The position numbers and the translations under genes are program-made. A stretch of DNA of 64,000 nucleotides from Arthrobacter sp. NicSoilC5. GTDB taxonomy: Bacteria > Actinomycetota > Actinomycetes > Actinomycetales > Micrococcaceae. The DNA lies in the NCBI RefSeq assembly GCF_019977395.1, contig NZ_AP024660.1, positions 1,798,001-1,862,000 on the forward strand, read 5' to 3'. The notes below the pieces were generated by a model. That model was not told the origin of the DNA. It was given only the letters and a program-made list of their open reading frames with translations, and ran no database searches. Shown here in pieces: positions 8,959-17,966 of this stretch (the first letter of the stretch is position 1; every line of letters starts with the position of its first letter).

Positions 8959-10743
8959 CTAGGACTTGGTCCAGCGGACGTCGTCGAAGTACGCCTGCAG
9001 TCCGGAATTGCCCTGGACAATCACCTGAAGGCTCGCCTTCGCTACCGCGGTGCTGCTCGGCGAGTACGTCAGATCCACATTGGTCACGCCGCCGGCCGAG
9101 ATCCCGAGCTTCCACTGCCCGGAGATCCACTGCCCGGCGGAGTTGTATTCGTCAATGTAGAAGCCCATCTCGCCGCTGGTCCGCGCCGTGATGTTGAGGT
9201 AGCTGGCGATCTTGTAGCTGCCGGCTGCCACCGCCACCTGCGGGGAGAACAGGTGTTTGTTGGCCGTGGTGGCCGTCATCTTGACCGAGTTCACCGGGTT
9301 GGCCGGGCTCCCGTGGTTGGCTGCGTCAGCCAGGATGGTTGATGCGGAGTCTGTCCGCCATCCCGAGCCGATGCCGGCATCAAACGTGCCGTTCGCCACG
9401 AGGTTGGGCGACGGCGTGGTGGAACCGCTCCCGAGCGTCATCATCTGCATGTTGTCCAGGTACGCAGTGATGCCGGTGCCGGTCACATAGACCTGCAGGC
9501 TGGCGGATGCCACGCTGGTGGAGCTCGGAGTGTAGGTGAAGTTCATCGACTCCACCCAGCGGCTGTTTTCCCGTTTGCGGAACTGCCCGGAAATCCACTG
9601 GCCGGCCGCGTTGTACTCGTCCACATAGAAGCCCACTTCTCCAGTGGAGATTGCCGCCACGTTGAGGAAGGCCTTGTACAGGTAGCTGTTGGCCGCCGAC
9701 ACCGGAACCTTCGGCGAGAACAGGTGGCCCGCAGCGGAACCCGACACCAGCTTCACGGACTTGGCAGGATCAGGGTAGCTCCCGTTGGTCCCGGCGTCCG
9801 CGGTGATCGTGGCCGGGGCGTCCGTGCGCCAACCGTCGGCGATGCCGTTATTGAACGTCGCGTTCGGCAGGAGGTTGGGGCTGCCGGTTACCAGGCCCTT
9901 GCTGACATTGACGTTCCGGATCTGCCCGGCCGCCACTTTGGTCTGCACATACGCTGCCAGCTGGTCCAGCTCAGCCGTACCGTACTGGTAGTCATCCGGG
10001 TTCTGGCTCGGCGATGTCCTGACGTCGTGGAACGTGAAGATGGCCCACGTCCTGTTGGCGATGGCCTCGTCAACTTTAGCCTTCAGCGTGGAGACCGGAG
10101 TGGTGGCTTCCTGCACCGGCGTGTTGTGGAGCAGCAGGTCGCCGAGCGGCCAGATGTTGTTGCCCACGTCCGCAAAACCGCGCATCGAGGTGTAGTACTT
10201 TGCGATCCGGGCGAGCGCCGACATGTCGTAGTCGCCGTAGGGCGTGGCCAGGGCAGTGGCATTGAACCCGTGGGCCGACAAAGCGGCCCTGCTGTTGGCC
10301 AGTTCGGCGTCCACCTGGGCGGCCGTCAGCTTGGTGGCCTGGCAGTCGTTGCCCACGCTGACAAGGCACTGGTGGTCAACGGTGTGTGAGCCGATCTCCC
10401 AGCCGTAGGTGTTCTGCAACTGGGTGACCTGGTCCCACGTCATATAGGGAACGTCGGTGTTGGCGCGGCAGGTGTTCGGCACGGATGTCATCCCCACGCA
10501 GTTGGTGATGACGTAACTGGTGCCGGTGAGCCCGTACTTCTTGAGGGTGGGGGCAGCCTGCGTTAAGGCACTTTGCATGCCGTCGTCGAAGGTGAAGGAC
10601 ACGAGCGGAGTTGGGGCAGGGTTGTCCACGGCGGCGTTCGCGGCCGCAGGGGTCAGCAGCGCGGCGGCCATGGCCCACACGGCTACCCCAAGGGTCAGGA
10701 GCCCGGCGCGGCCTCGCGCCAGGCTGGATCTGGATTTGATCAT
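8959..10743 (-). CDS. Secreted polysaccharide deacetylase with two tandem carbohydrate-binding repeats
   Basis: A 594-residue secreted CE4 (NodB-fold) enzyme. The ATG at 10743 follows a strong AAGAAGGAG. A signal peptide ends near residue 37 (AANA/A). The NodB domain spans about 45-285, with VSFTFDDG at 48-55 (metal-binding Asp pair) and SHTVDH giving His120 and His124. Residues about 288-440 and 446-594 are two copies of one beta-sandwich module: both contain a PNL..N.TF opening, G.GWRTD, HLFSP, GE(V/M)GFY(V/I)DEYN, AGQWISGQ and a YSPSSTAVA-like segment. It is predicted to remove acetyl groups from a polymer outside the cell. It follows the second deacetylase gene by 55 bp. Confidence 0.88.
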   Translation of the reverse strand: MIKSRSSLARGRAGLLTLGVAVWAMAAALLTPAAANAAVDNPAPTPLVSFTFDDGMQSALTQAAPTLKKYGLTGTSYVITNCVGMTSVPNTCRANTDVPYMTWDQVTQLQNTYGWEIGSHTVDHQCLVSVGNDCQATKLTAAQVDAELANSRAALSAHGFNATALATPYGDYDMSALARIAKYYTSMRGFADVGNNIWPLGDLLLHNTPVQEATTPVSTLKAKVDEAIANRTWAIFTFHDVRTSPSQNPDDYQYGTAELDQLAAYVQTKVAAGQIRNVNVSKGLVTGSPNLLPNATFNNGIADGWRTDAPATITADAGTNGSYPDPAKSVKLVSGSAAGHLFSPKVPVSAANSYLYKAFLNVAAISTGEVGFYVDEYNAAGQWISGQFRKRENSRWVESMNFTYTPSSTSVASASLQVYVTGTGITAYLDNMQMMTLGSGSTTPSPNLVANGTFDAGIGSGWRTDSASTILADAANHGSPANPVNSVKMTATTANKHLFSPQVAVAAGSYKIASYLNITARTSGEMGFYIDEYNSAGQWISGQWKLGISAGGVTNVDLTYSPSSTAVAKASLQVIVQGNSGLQAYFDDVRWTKS

Positions 10744-10798
10744 GACTTTCTCCTTCTTTCGGGTGTCGAAGGCGCCGCGTTTCACCGCCTGGTGGTGG

Positions 10799-12613
10799 TC
10801 ACGGGCCCTGCAACTGCTCGAACGCCTGGGCGACCGGTTTCACTTGGATGCCGCTTTCGTCGATGAGCTGCAGCTGGGTTGCGAGGACGTCGCTGGTGAT
10901 AGTGCTCTTGTCCGCCGCAATAGTGTTCTTCTGGGTCCCCGACGCGTCGGGGGCAGCGATCTGGTGATAGACCAGGATGAGCCAGCCGTTGGACCGGGAG
11001 GTCTCGGCGAGCGCTTCCTTCAGGGTTTCCGGCGTGGTTGCGTCGGTCACGTACAGGACCTTCAGGTCATGCGGGTTGAGGTTTTGCCTCGTGTTGATGC
11101 CGTCATCCGTCCCCCGCATGATCTTGAAGTACTTGGCCGCATACCAGTCCACTTGCGGGTCGGAGCGTCCGTACGGCGGTGCCAGGTCATCGGTGGGAAG
11201 GCCGGCCGCGGCCAGCGCTTCCTCGCTCTTGCGCAGCTCCTCATCCAGGCGCTCCGCCCCCACGGAGGTGAGGTCGACGTGCTGGTAGGCATGGGCTGCA
11301 ATTTCATGTCCCGCCTGGTGCAACTGCTGGACCTCGGCGCCCGTGATGAAGTTCGGCGTCTCAATCGAGCTGGCGTTGACGTACTGGGTGGACTTGAACC
11401 CATGCTTGTCCAGCAGGGGCAGCGCGCGGTCGTACACGGACTGCCACCCGTCGTCGAACGTGATCGAGACCAGGGACTGGTTCCACCGCAGCGGCCCGGG
11501 CCTGGTGATGTCCGTCAGCGAATAGTCGCGGACCGCGGTGGTCCCGTTCCCATGCGCAACCAGGGTGACCATTGCGTTGGCCGCGCCATCGGGGACCTGG
11601 AATGCCTCGCTGATGGTGGTCCACTCCCCTGCCGGCGGCACGGACTCCAGGTTCTTGAAGGTGCGTCCGCCGCCCGCAAGCTCGAACTCGGCCACCACAT
11701 CCACCTCGCGGTCCGCCTTGTAGGCCGCGCCGAACCTGAAGTAGCGGTCCGGGGTCACCGCGATGGGCTGGTACTGCCACTTCGCCTCCCCGTTCACGTA
11801 GTTTCCGATGCGGGTCCAGAGGAAGCTTCCGCGCCCGTCCTCGCCGCGCCCGGACTCCACTGTTGACGTCCCGGAGGAATAGGGGGACCAGAAGGCCGGC
11901 TGGTTCGGCTGGGTACCGGCGAATCCCGGGTTGGGGATCACGTTCGGGCCCACCGCTGCGGGTGCCGGAGGCTGGACGTCGTCCGCTGCCTCGAGGTAGG
12001 CGCCTTCCACGCGCGCGGTACCCACTGAGGCGAAGCGGAAGACGTACTCCACTGCCGCGACGGTGTCGCCGCTGTTGAACGCGTCACTCACCGTGAACGC
12101 GGTGGTCCCCGGCCGCTCCACCGGGTTCCTCAGCTGCTCCAGGCTGGTGCTGCCATCCCTGTGGTATTTCCGCACCAGCAGCCGGAAATCCGCTTCCGTG
12201 GTGGCGAACACCTTGAAGAAGTAGGTCTTGCCGGGAACCACGTCCACGCGCGGGCTGGTGAGGGTGACATCGCCCGAGGCGTACTGCGGGATGTTGAGCT
12301 TCAGCGCCTGGGCGCCCATCTGCCCGGGCACCAGTTCCAGGGAGGTCTTCGCATCCCCACTGTGGGCCGCGGTCCAGCCGCCTTCCGGAGCCACCGAAGT
12401 ACCGGCCGACGGCGACGGGCCCGGTGCCGCCGTCGGTCCGGCAACGCCGGGAAAGAGCGCCGGGAGCAGGTTGGCTCCGGGCCGCGCCTGGGCGAAGGTT
12501 CCGATCCTGCCCGTATACATGAACCACCCGGCGGTGATCAGGAGAACCAGGACCGCGATGACCACGAGCGGATTCAGCAGGACCTGGCGGACCCGCCGGC
12601 GCCTAGGCGGCAC
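10799..12613 (-). CDS. Membrane-anchored polysaccharide deacetylase
   Basis: A 604-residue protein with an Arg-rich N-terminus, one membrane anchor at about 12-32 (VVIAVLVLLITAGWFMY) and a long extracellular part. Residues about 80-370 contain two jelly-roll-like binding modules. From about 380 on is the CE4 NodB domain, with LVSITFDDGWQS, the metal-binding AAHAYQH, and LILVYHQI near the end. The GTG start at 12613 overlaps the end of the glycosyltransferase gene by 11 bp, so translation is coupled. Its domain order (binding modules first, NodB last) is the reverse of its neighbour's. The presumed role is partial deacetylation of the nascent polymer, as PgaB/IcaB do for poly-N-acetylglucosamine. 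Confidence 0.87.
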   Translation of the reverse strand: MPPRRRRVRQVLLNPLVVIAVLVLLITAGWFMYTGRIGTFAQARPGANLLPALFPGVAGPTAAPGPSPSAGTSVAPEGGWTAAHSGDAKTSLELVPGQMGAQALKLNIPQYASGDVTLTSPRVDVVPGKTYFFKVFATTEADFRLLVRKYHRDGSTSLEQLRNPVERPGTTAFTVSDAFNSGDTVAAVEYVFRFASVGTARVEGAYLEAADDVQPPAPAAVGPNVIPNPGFAGTQPNQPAFWSPYSSGTSTVESGRGEDGRGSFLWTRIGNYVNGEAKWQYQPIAVTPDRYFRFGAAYKADREVDVVAEFELAGGGRTFKNLESVPPAGEWTTISEAFQVPDGAANAMVTLVAHGNGTTAVRDYSLTDITRPGPLRWNQSLVSITFDDGWQSVYDRALPLLDKHGFKSTQYVNASSIETPNFITGAEVQQLHQAGHEIAAHAYQHVDLTSVGAERLDEELRKSEEALAAAGLPTDDLAPPYGRSDPQVDWYAAKYFKIMRGTDDGINTRQNLNPHDLKVLYVTDATTPETLKEALAETSRSNGWLILVYHQIAAPDASGTQKNTIAADKSTITSDVLATQLQLIDESGIQVKPVAQAFEQLQGP

Positions 12614-13943
12614 GGCTTATCACCGCCACGCTGCCGGCCCGCTGCGGAGATTTCCACGTGTTGATCTCGGGGCGCCGCACCAGCCCTGGCGAACGGACGA
12701 TGCACCGGACCGCTGCCGCGAGCTGGACCAGGTCCATGATGTAGAACAGGAAATAGGCGGTGGGCGCGTACATGCACAGCCTGGTGCGTTCCCGCGGTGA
12801 GAGGTTTTCATCCATCAGGACCGTCAGCAGCGTGTAGGCGGTGATGGTGGCGTAGGACCCGATGATCAGCGCCGGAGTGTAGGTGGCCAGCGACCAATAG
12901 ACCGCGTACGTCCAGGCCAGGGGTGAGACGAGCAGCGTGAACTCGCTCAGCACGGCCGTGGGCATCCGGTAGTACGCCAGGGTGCGGCTGTACCGGCGGC
13001 TGGGGTTCAGGGTCATGCTGCGGTACTTGATGAGGTTCTGGATGCTTCCGTACTTCCAGCGGTAGCGCTGCTTGGCCAGGGCACGGAAGGTGAGCACCCC
13101 CTCGGTCTTTGCCACCACGTCCGCACCGTAAACCATGCGGAAACGCCGGTTGCCCAGGTGGGTGATTTTCGCACTTAGGCCGATGTCCTCGGTCACGGTG
13201 TCCGTATCGTAGAAGTCCACCTTGCGCAGCACGCGCATCCGGTAGGTGGAGGCCACACCACCCACCACGAACTCGCAGTTCAACAGCGAGTAGAGCTTCT
13301 TGGAGCGGTAGCCGATCATGTGCTCAAACCGTTGCAGGATACCGAGCGCCGTGGTCTCCTCCATGATCTGGACGTTCGCCGCCACGCCGGCCACGTACGG
13401 GTCGTCGAAGTAGGACAGCGCCCGGGTGATGGCGTCCGGCTGGATGACCGAGTCGGCGTCGAGCGTCATGACGAACTGGCCGCGCGCGAACCTGCGGAGC
13501 ACCGAGTTGAGCGCCGCGCCCTTGCCCACGTTCCGGTGCATCCGCACGATCCGCAGGCCCATCGCGGGGTGCCGCAACTGGTAATCGCGGACCAGCCGGC
13601 CGGTGAGGTCACCGGAGGCGTCATCTGCGACGAAGACCTCAAAGAACGGGTAGGTGCTGCGCCGGATGGAGTCCAGGGTCCGGACGATCACGGCTTCCTC
13701 GTTGTGGGCCGCAATGACAATGGAGACCAGCCCGGGTACCTCGGGGACCGCCCGCCGGGTCCAGGTAGCCGTCGCCGCGCACTCGGGCTGGTAGGGGGTG
13801 GGAAGCCGGATCCCGCTGAGTCCCTTGCGCCGCTGTTGCCATATGTCGTAGAAGTTGGCACCCGCCAGGTAGAGGCCGAAGTGCACAACGTACAGGATGC
13901 TGACGCCCGCGAAGAGCCAAAAGACCAAGAGCGCGATATCCAT
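12603..13943 (-). CDS. Processive family 2 glycosyltransferase (PgaC/hyaluronan synthase-like)
   Basis: A 446-residue membrane glycosyltransferase. A transmembrane segment at 5-28 precedes the GT2 domain: VSIVIAAHNEE, FVADDASGD, TLDADS (the DxD metal site), TEDIGLS (catalytic Asp region) and KQRYRWKYG, the QxxRW motif of processive synthases that build and export linear polymers. Several membrane segments follow (about 325-425). The closest functional families are poly-N-acetylglucosamine and chitooligosaccharide synthases. Two deacetylase genes downstream support an N-acetylated product. The gene starts three bases after the preceding small membrane protein gene. Confidence 0.9.
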   Translation of the reverse strand: MDIALLVFWLFAGVSILYVVHFGLYLAGANFYDIWQQRRKGLSGIRLPTPYQPECAATATWTRRAVPEVPGLVSIVIAAHNEEAVIVRTLDSIRRSTYPFFEVFVADDASGDLTGRLVRDYQLRHPAMGLRIVRMHRNVGKGAALNSVLRRFARGQFVMTLDADSVIQPDAITRALSYFDDPYVAGVAANVQIMEETTALGILQRFEHMIGYRSKKLYSLLNCEFVVGGVASTYRMRVLRKVDFYDTDTVTEDIGLSAKITHLGNRRFRMVYGADVVAKTEGVLTFRALAKQRYRWKYGSIQNLIKYRSMTLNPSRRYSRTLAYYRMPTAVLSEFTLLVSPLAWTYAVYWSLATYTPALIIGSYATITAYTLLTVLMDENLSPRERTRLCMYAPTAYFLFYIMDLVQLAAAVRCIVRSPGLVRRPEINTWKSPQRAGSVAVISRAA

Positions 13944-13946
13944 CGC

Positions 13947-14411
13947 TCATCTGTCCACGGAGTTGGTTGCCAGCACGTTCGTGAAGGCTTCTGGAAGCGG
14001 GACGTTGGCCGGCTGGAGCAGGTCGATGCCGGCCGCGATGGCTGGAACAACGGCGATGGCCGGCTTGACCGCGGCAACGGCGGCCTGCGCGGCGGCGGCC
14101 CCGGCCGCCCGGGCAGTCCTGGCGGCGTCAGGAAGGGCCGTACCCGTAGTAGCGGCGGCGGGGGCGTCGATGCTCGCCACTGCGATGGCTGGAACGGCGG
14201 TGCCGGCTGCCGCCACCTTGGCCATGGCCCGGCGCGCGGCACGGCGGTAGAACCGGATGCCGATGAAGCGGATGACCACTGTGAGCGTGACCAAGCCCCA
14301 CAGAACCAGGCTCATCTGGGCCACGAAAGCGAGCAGGCTCTCGAACATGGCCCCGTCCCGGCCGAAGGTGGTCGCTGCAGGCACGGCGAAGGTTCCCAGG
14401 TTCGTCACCAC
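13947..14411 (-). CDS. Small Ala-rich single-span membrane protein, first gene of the polysaccharide operon
   Basis: No family recognised. From the GTG at 14411 the product is 154 residues. GTG is chosen because a purine-rich GGGGGAGGG lies just upstream, and the longer in-frame extension to 14588 encodes an Arg/His-rich peptide typical of non-coding DNA. An ATG at 14348 is a third option. One membrane span (LLAFVAQMSLVLWGLVTLTVVI) is followed by a basic stretch (RFYRRAARRAMAK) and a long Ala/Val-rich region. The gene is three bases from the glycosyltransferase gene. By position it could be an accessory subunit in the manner of PgaD/IcaD, which usually have two spans, so this is a guess. Confidence 0.55.
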   Translation of the reverse strand: MVTNLGTFAVPAATTFGRDGAMFESLLAFVAQMSLVLWGLVTLTVVIRFIGIRFYRRAARRAMAKVAAAGTAVPAIAVASIDAPAAATTGTALPDAARTARAAGAAAAQAAVAAVKPAIAVVPAIAAGIDLLQPANVPLPEAFTNVLATNSVDR

Positions 14412-14882
14412 AGGCCCTCCCCCGTTCCCCTTGAAGCTTGCGTCATTGCTGAAGGCTGCGTCATTGCCTTCCCCCTGTCTTGAGCAAGATGTCCGTCTTT
14501 GGGCTGTGGGGTGTCGCCGCCTGGGGTGCCCATGCACCAGGCGTTGGTGGAAGTTCCTGTCGTCAGCGTCATGGGAGGGCAGCGTCATTACCCTGCGGCT
14601 GACTTAATCGGGAGCGCATATGCGCTCCGCATTTTGGGGGTGGCAGGTGGCGCCTCAGGCAATCGGCGTCGCGCACAGCCCGCCCGTTTATAGGTCAAAA
14701 TTACGTATTCCTGCGCAGGCCCGACACGAGTAACGGGTACTCTATAAAGATTTTTGGGGCTACTTACCGAAAGGGTTTTGGGGGGACCGCCGCCTGCCCG
14801 CCGGTCCGGGCGGAATATTAGGTAGTTTGCGCAGTCCGGTGCGGGGGCCTAGGTATCCCCCCATGGCGGGATTTCCCGGGCA
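14412..14882. other. Intergenic region upstream of the polysaccharide operon
   Basis: About 470 bp with no convincing gene. Part of it, near 14600-14780, is clearly more AT-rich than the surroundings and should hold the operon promoter. It also contains a perfect 18-bp palindrome. A single -10/-35 pair cannot be picked with confidence. Confidence 0.6.
14611..14628. promoter_or_regulatory. Perfect 18-bp palindrome, candidate operator
   Basis: GGAGCGCATATGCGCTCC is a perfect inverted repeat without spacer, 200 bp upstream of the first gene of the polysaccharide operon. The sequence suits a dimeric regulator. No matching regulator gene is adjacent. Confidence 0.45.
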
Positions 14883-14923
14883 ACGGAAAAGGCAGCACCC
14901 CGGCGGGGTGCTGCCTTTTCCGT
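14883..14923. terminator. Bidirectional stem-loop terminator after gabT
   Basis: A perfect 19-bp stem (ACGGAAAAGGCAGCACCCC and its complement) closes on a three-base loop, 18 bp after the gabT stop codon. The AAAA/TTTT inside the stem gives a U-rich arm in either direction. It insulates gabT from the polysaccharide operon promoter region. Confidence 0.85.
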
Positions 14924-14941
14924 GGACCGGCTTTGCGGCTC

Positions 14942-16312
14942 TTAGGCGTTGGCCTTGATGGCTGCGGCGAGGACTCCCAGGCCGTCTGCGAGCAGTTCAT
15001 CGGTGATGACCAGCGGGGGCAGCAGGCGGATGACGTTGCCGTAGGTGCCGCAGGTGAGGATGATGACGCCTTCCTTCAGGCAGGCGGCGGCCACAGCCTT
15101 GGTCAGCTCCGGGTTGGGTTCCTTGGTTCCGGCCTGGACGAGCTCGATGGCGAGCATCGCACCACGGCCGCGGACGTCGCCGATGACCGCGGTCCCGGCG
15201 TTGGCCAGATCGGACTGCAGTTCACGCAGGCGCGCCGTGGCGATGGACTCGATGTGGCGGGCACGGCCGTTCAGGTCGTACTCCTCCATGGATCCGATCG
15301 AGGCCAGGGCTGCTGCACAGGCCACGGGGTTGCCGCCGTAGGTGCCGCCCAGGCCGCCGGGGTGCACGGCGTCCAGGAGGTCGGCGCGGCCGGTAATGGC
15401 GGACAGCGGCATGCCGCCGGCGATGCCCTTGGCCATGGTGATGATGTCCGGGACGACGCCTTCGTGGTTGACGGCGAACCATTCGCCCGTGCGGCAGAAG
15501 CCGGACTGGACCTCGTCGGCGATGAAGACGATGCCCTTCTCCTTGGCCCAGTCAGCCAGCGCGGGCAGGAAGCCCTCGGCCGGGACGATGAAGCCGCCCT
15601 CACCCTGGATGGGCTCGATGATGATCGCGGCAACCTGGTCGCCGCCGATCTGCTTCTCGATCATGGTGATGGCGCGCTTTGCTGCCTCGGCGCCGGTGAT
15701 CGAGGGGTTTTCCTCGCGGTACGGGTAGCTCATGGGCATGCGGTAGACCTCGGGCGCGAACGGGCCGAAGTTGGTCTTGTACGGCATGGCCTTGGCGGTG
15801 AGCGCCATGGTGAGGTTGGTCCGGCCGTGGTAGGCGTGGTCGAAAGCCACGACGGCGTCCCGGCCGGTTGCCAGGCGGGCCACCTTGACGGCGTTCTCCA
15901 CTGCCTCGGCACCGGAGTTGAAGAGTACGGTGCGCTTCTCGTGGTCGCCCGGGGTGAGGCGGTTCAGCTGCTCGGCGACGGCCACGTAGCCCTCGTAGGG
16001 GGTGACCATGAAGCATGTGTGGGTGAAATGCTCCACGGCTTCCTTGACGGCGCCCACGACGGCGGGGTCGGAGGCACCCACGCTGGTCACGGCGATGCCT
16101 GAGCCCAGGTCAATGAAGGAGTTGCCGTCGACGTCGTGGATGATGCCGCCGTCGGCGTCTGCAACGTAGACCGGGACACTGGAGGCGACGCCGGCAGCCA
16201 CCACGGACTTACGGCGTTCGGTCAGTGCCACGGACTTGGGGCCCGGGAAGTCGGCCTGGACGTTGCGCTTCTGCTCCAGGCGGTAGGTGATGTCTGCTGC
16301 GGTGGTGGTCAT
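14942..16312 (-). CDS. gabT: 4-aminobutyrate aminotransferase
   Basis: A 456-residue class III PLP-dependent aminotransferase that converts GABA and 2-oxoglutarate to succinate semialdehyde and glutamate. Motifs: the PLP-phosphate site FNSGAEAVENAVKVAR, AYHGRTNLTMALT, EPIQGEGGF, ADEVQSGFCRTGEWF, and the cofactor lysine Lys295 in TMAKGIAGGMPL. GGTYGGNPVACAAALA follows. The length is normal. It lies 55 bp downstream of an aminobutyraldehyde dehydrogenase gene on the same strand, with a divergent PucR-type regulator beyond that. This gives a putrescine-to-GABA-to-succinate semialdehyde route. A strong terminator follows. Confidence 0.93.
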   Translation of the reverse strand: MTTTAADITYRLEQKRNVQADFPGPKSVALTERRKSVVAAGVASSVPVYVADADGGIIHDVDGNSFIDLGSGIAVTSVGASDPAVVGAVKEAVEHFTHTCFMVTPYEGYVAVAEQLNRLTPGDHEKRTVLFNSGAEAVENAVKVARLATGRDAVVAFDHAYHGRTNLTMALTAKAMPYKTNFGPFAPEVYRMPMSYPYREENPSITGAEAAKRAITMIEKQIGGDQVAAIIIEPIQGEGGFIVPAEGFLPALADWAKEKGIVFIADEVQSGFCRTGEWFAVNHEGVVPDIITMAKGIAGGMPLSAITGRADLLDAVHPGGLGGTYGGNPVACAAALASIGSMEEYDLNGRARHIESIATARLRELQSDLANAGTAVIGDVRGRGAMLAIELVQAGTKEPNPELTKAVAAACLKEGVIILTCGTYGNVIRLLPPLVITDELLADGLGVLAAAIKANA

Positions 16313-16367
16313 GGTTCTTTTCTTTCTACGATTCCGGGTTTCGGCAAGCTCAACCAGCGGGGAATGG

Positions 16368-17798
16368 TCAGGCGTCGAGGGCGGACATCACGTGCTTGAT
16401 GCGCGTGTAGTCCTCCACGCCGTACATGGAGAGGTCCTTGCCGTAGCCGGACTGCTTGAAGCCGCCATGCGGCATTTCGGCGGTAAGGAGGATGTGGGTG
16501 TTGATCCAGACGGCGCCGAAGTCCAGGTCCCGGCTCAACCGCATGGCCGTGCCGTGGTTGGTGGTCCAGACGCTGGAGGCCAGCGCGTAGTCCACGTCGT
16601 TGGCCAGGGCAACGGCTTCTTCCTCGGTGCTGAACTTCTGGACGGTGATGACGGGGCCGAACGTTTCCTTCTGCACCACGTCGTCGGTCTGCTTGGCGCC
16701 GGTGATGATGGTGGGTTCGAAGAAGTAGCCCTTCTCCCCTGCCCGGTGTCCGCCGGTTTCGATCCGGCAGTTGGCCGGCAGGTTCTCCACCACGGAGGTC
16801 ACGGCGTTGAAGTGGTTCACGTTGTTCAGCGGGCCGAAGTAGTTGTCTTCGTCGTTCTGCGAGCCGGTGTGCAGGGTCCGGGTGTGTTCCACCATGGCTG
16901 CAACGACGTCGTCGTGCACGGAATCCTGCACCAGCACCCTGGTGATGGCCGTGCAGTCCTGGCCGGCGTTGAAGAACGCGAATTCGGCGATCGCCGCCGC
17001 GCTCTTCTTGATGTCCGCGTCCGCGAAGACGATGGCCGGGGCCTTTCCGCCGAGCTCCAGGTGGGCGCGCTTGAGACCCTTGGCGGCGCCGGAAGCCACC
17101 GCGATTCCCGCGCGGACAGATCCCGTGATGGACACCAGGCCGGGGACCTTGTGCTCCACCATCATGGCACCGGTTTCGCCGGTGCCCAGGACCACGTTCA
17201 GGACGCCCGCGGGCAGGATGTCGCCGGCCAGGCGGGCCAGGACCAGCGTGGACTCGGGGGTGGTGTCGGAGGGCTTCAGGACCACGGTGTTGCCGGCAGC
17301 GAGCGCGGGACCGATCTTCCAGATGGCCATCAGGAAGGGGTAGTTCCAGGGGGCCACCTGGGCCACCACGCCGATGGGTTCGCGGCGGACGTAGGAGGTG
17401 TGGCCCTCGAAGTACTCGCCGGCGGACTTGCCCTCCAGGATGCGGGCGGCACCGGCGAAGAAGCGCAGCTGGTCGGCGCCGGCAGCCACTTCCTCGGAGG
17501 CGATGAGGGAGCGGACCTGGCCGGTGTTGCGGTGCTGGGCTTCGACGAGTTCGTCGCTGTTGGCCTCGATGGCGTCGGCAAGCTTGAGCAGCATCAGCTG
17601 GCGCTGGCCCGGGGTGACGTGCTTCCAGGTCCTGAAGGCGTCCTTGGCTGCCGTCATGGCCGCATCCACATCCGCCTGCACGGAAACGGGGGCCTGCGCC
17701 ACCACTTCCCCGTTGGTGGGGTTGACCACGTCCAGCAGGGTGGTGCCGGCGGGGGTGACGAACTTCCCGTTGATGAAGTTCTGCAAGGTTTGGACCAC
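16368..17798 (-). CDS. Gamma-aminobutyraldehyde dehydrogenase (PatD-like)
   Basis: A 476-residue NAD-dependent aldehyde dehydrogenase. The ALDH core includes VAPWNYPFLMAIWKIGPALAAG, the general base Glu in LELGGKAP (about residue 248) and the catalytic Cys in FNAGQDCTA (about 282). The C-terminal block WINTHILLTAEMPHGGFKQ, then SGYGKDLS and YGVEDYTRIKHVM, is characteristic of aminobutyraldehyde dehydrogenase (PatD/YdcW) rather than of succinate semialdehyde dehydrogenase. It oxidises 4-aminobutanal to GABA, the substrate of the next gene, gabT. The GTG at 17798 is chosen over a TTG three codons earlier because GAGG is at proper distance only from the GTG. Confidence 0.87.
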   Translation of the reverse strand: MVQTLQNFINGKFVTPAGTTLLDVVNPTNGEVVAQAPVSVQADVDAAMTAAKDAFRTWKHVTPGQRQLMLLKLADAIEANSDELVEAQHRNTGQVRSLIASEEVAAGADQLRFFAGAARILEGKSAGEYFEGHTSYVRREPIGVVAQVAPWNYPFLMAIWKIGPALAAGNTVVLKPSDTTPESTLVLARLAGDILPAGVLNVVLGTGETGAMMVEHKVPGLVSITGSVRAGIAVASGAAKGLKRAHLELGGKAPAIVFADADIKKSAAAIAEFAFFNAGQDCTAITRVLVQDSVHDDVVAAMVEHTRTLHTGSQNDEDNYFGPLNNVNHFNAVTSVVENLPANCRIETGGHRAGEKGYFFEPTIITGAKQTDDVVQKETFGPVITVQKFSTEEEAVALANDVDYALASSVWTTNHGTAMRLSRDLDFGAVWINTHILLTAEMPHGGFKQSGYGKDLSMYGVEDYTRIKHVMSALDA

Positions 17799-17954
17799 GG
17801 TGTGCAACCTCTTTCGTAAGGGCCATCGGCGGCCGGGCGGAGACCAGGACGGATGGATGGAACTGCCTTGAGCCTATGCCAGCGCCCAAGCGGGGTGAAT
17901 AGCCACCTGCACACCCTTGCCAAAGGGGTTTAGTGCGGTTGCCCAGCTCACGTT

Positions 17955-17966
17955 TATCCTTGCTTC
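17955..17966 (+). promoter_or_regulatory. Leaderless -10 element of the pucR-type gene
   Basis: TATCCT followed by six bases and then the ATG at 17967 puts transcription start at or next to the start codon, the usual arrangement for leaderless actinobacterial messages. No Shine-Dalgarno sequence is present, which agrees with this. Confidence 0.5.

Noticed and set aside
14412..14588. N-terminal extension of the small membrane protein to 14588
   Set aside because: The added 59 residues are Arg/His/Ser-rich and unlike a signal or domain, and a purine-rich ribosome binding site precedes the GTG at 14411.
16309..17889. Open frame of 526 codons overlapping the aminobutyraldehyde dehydrogenase gene
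   Set aside because: It is an alternative frame on the same strand with Arg/His/Gly-rich composition and no motifs. The dehydrogenase has all catalytic residues.
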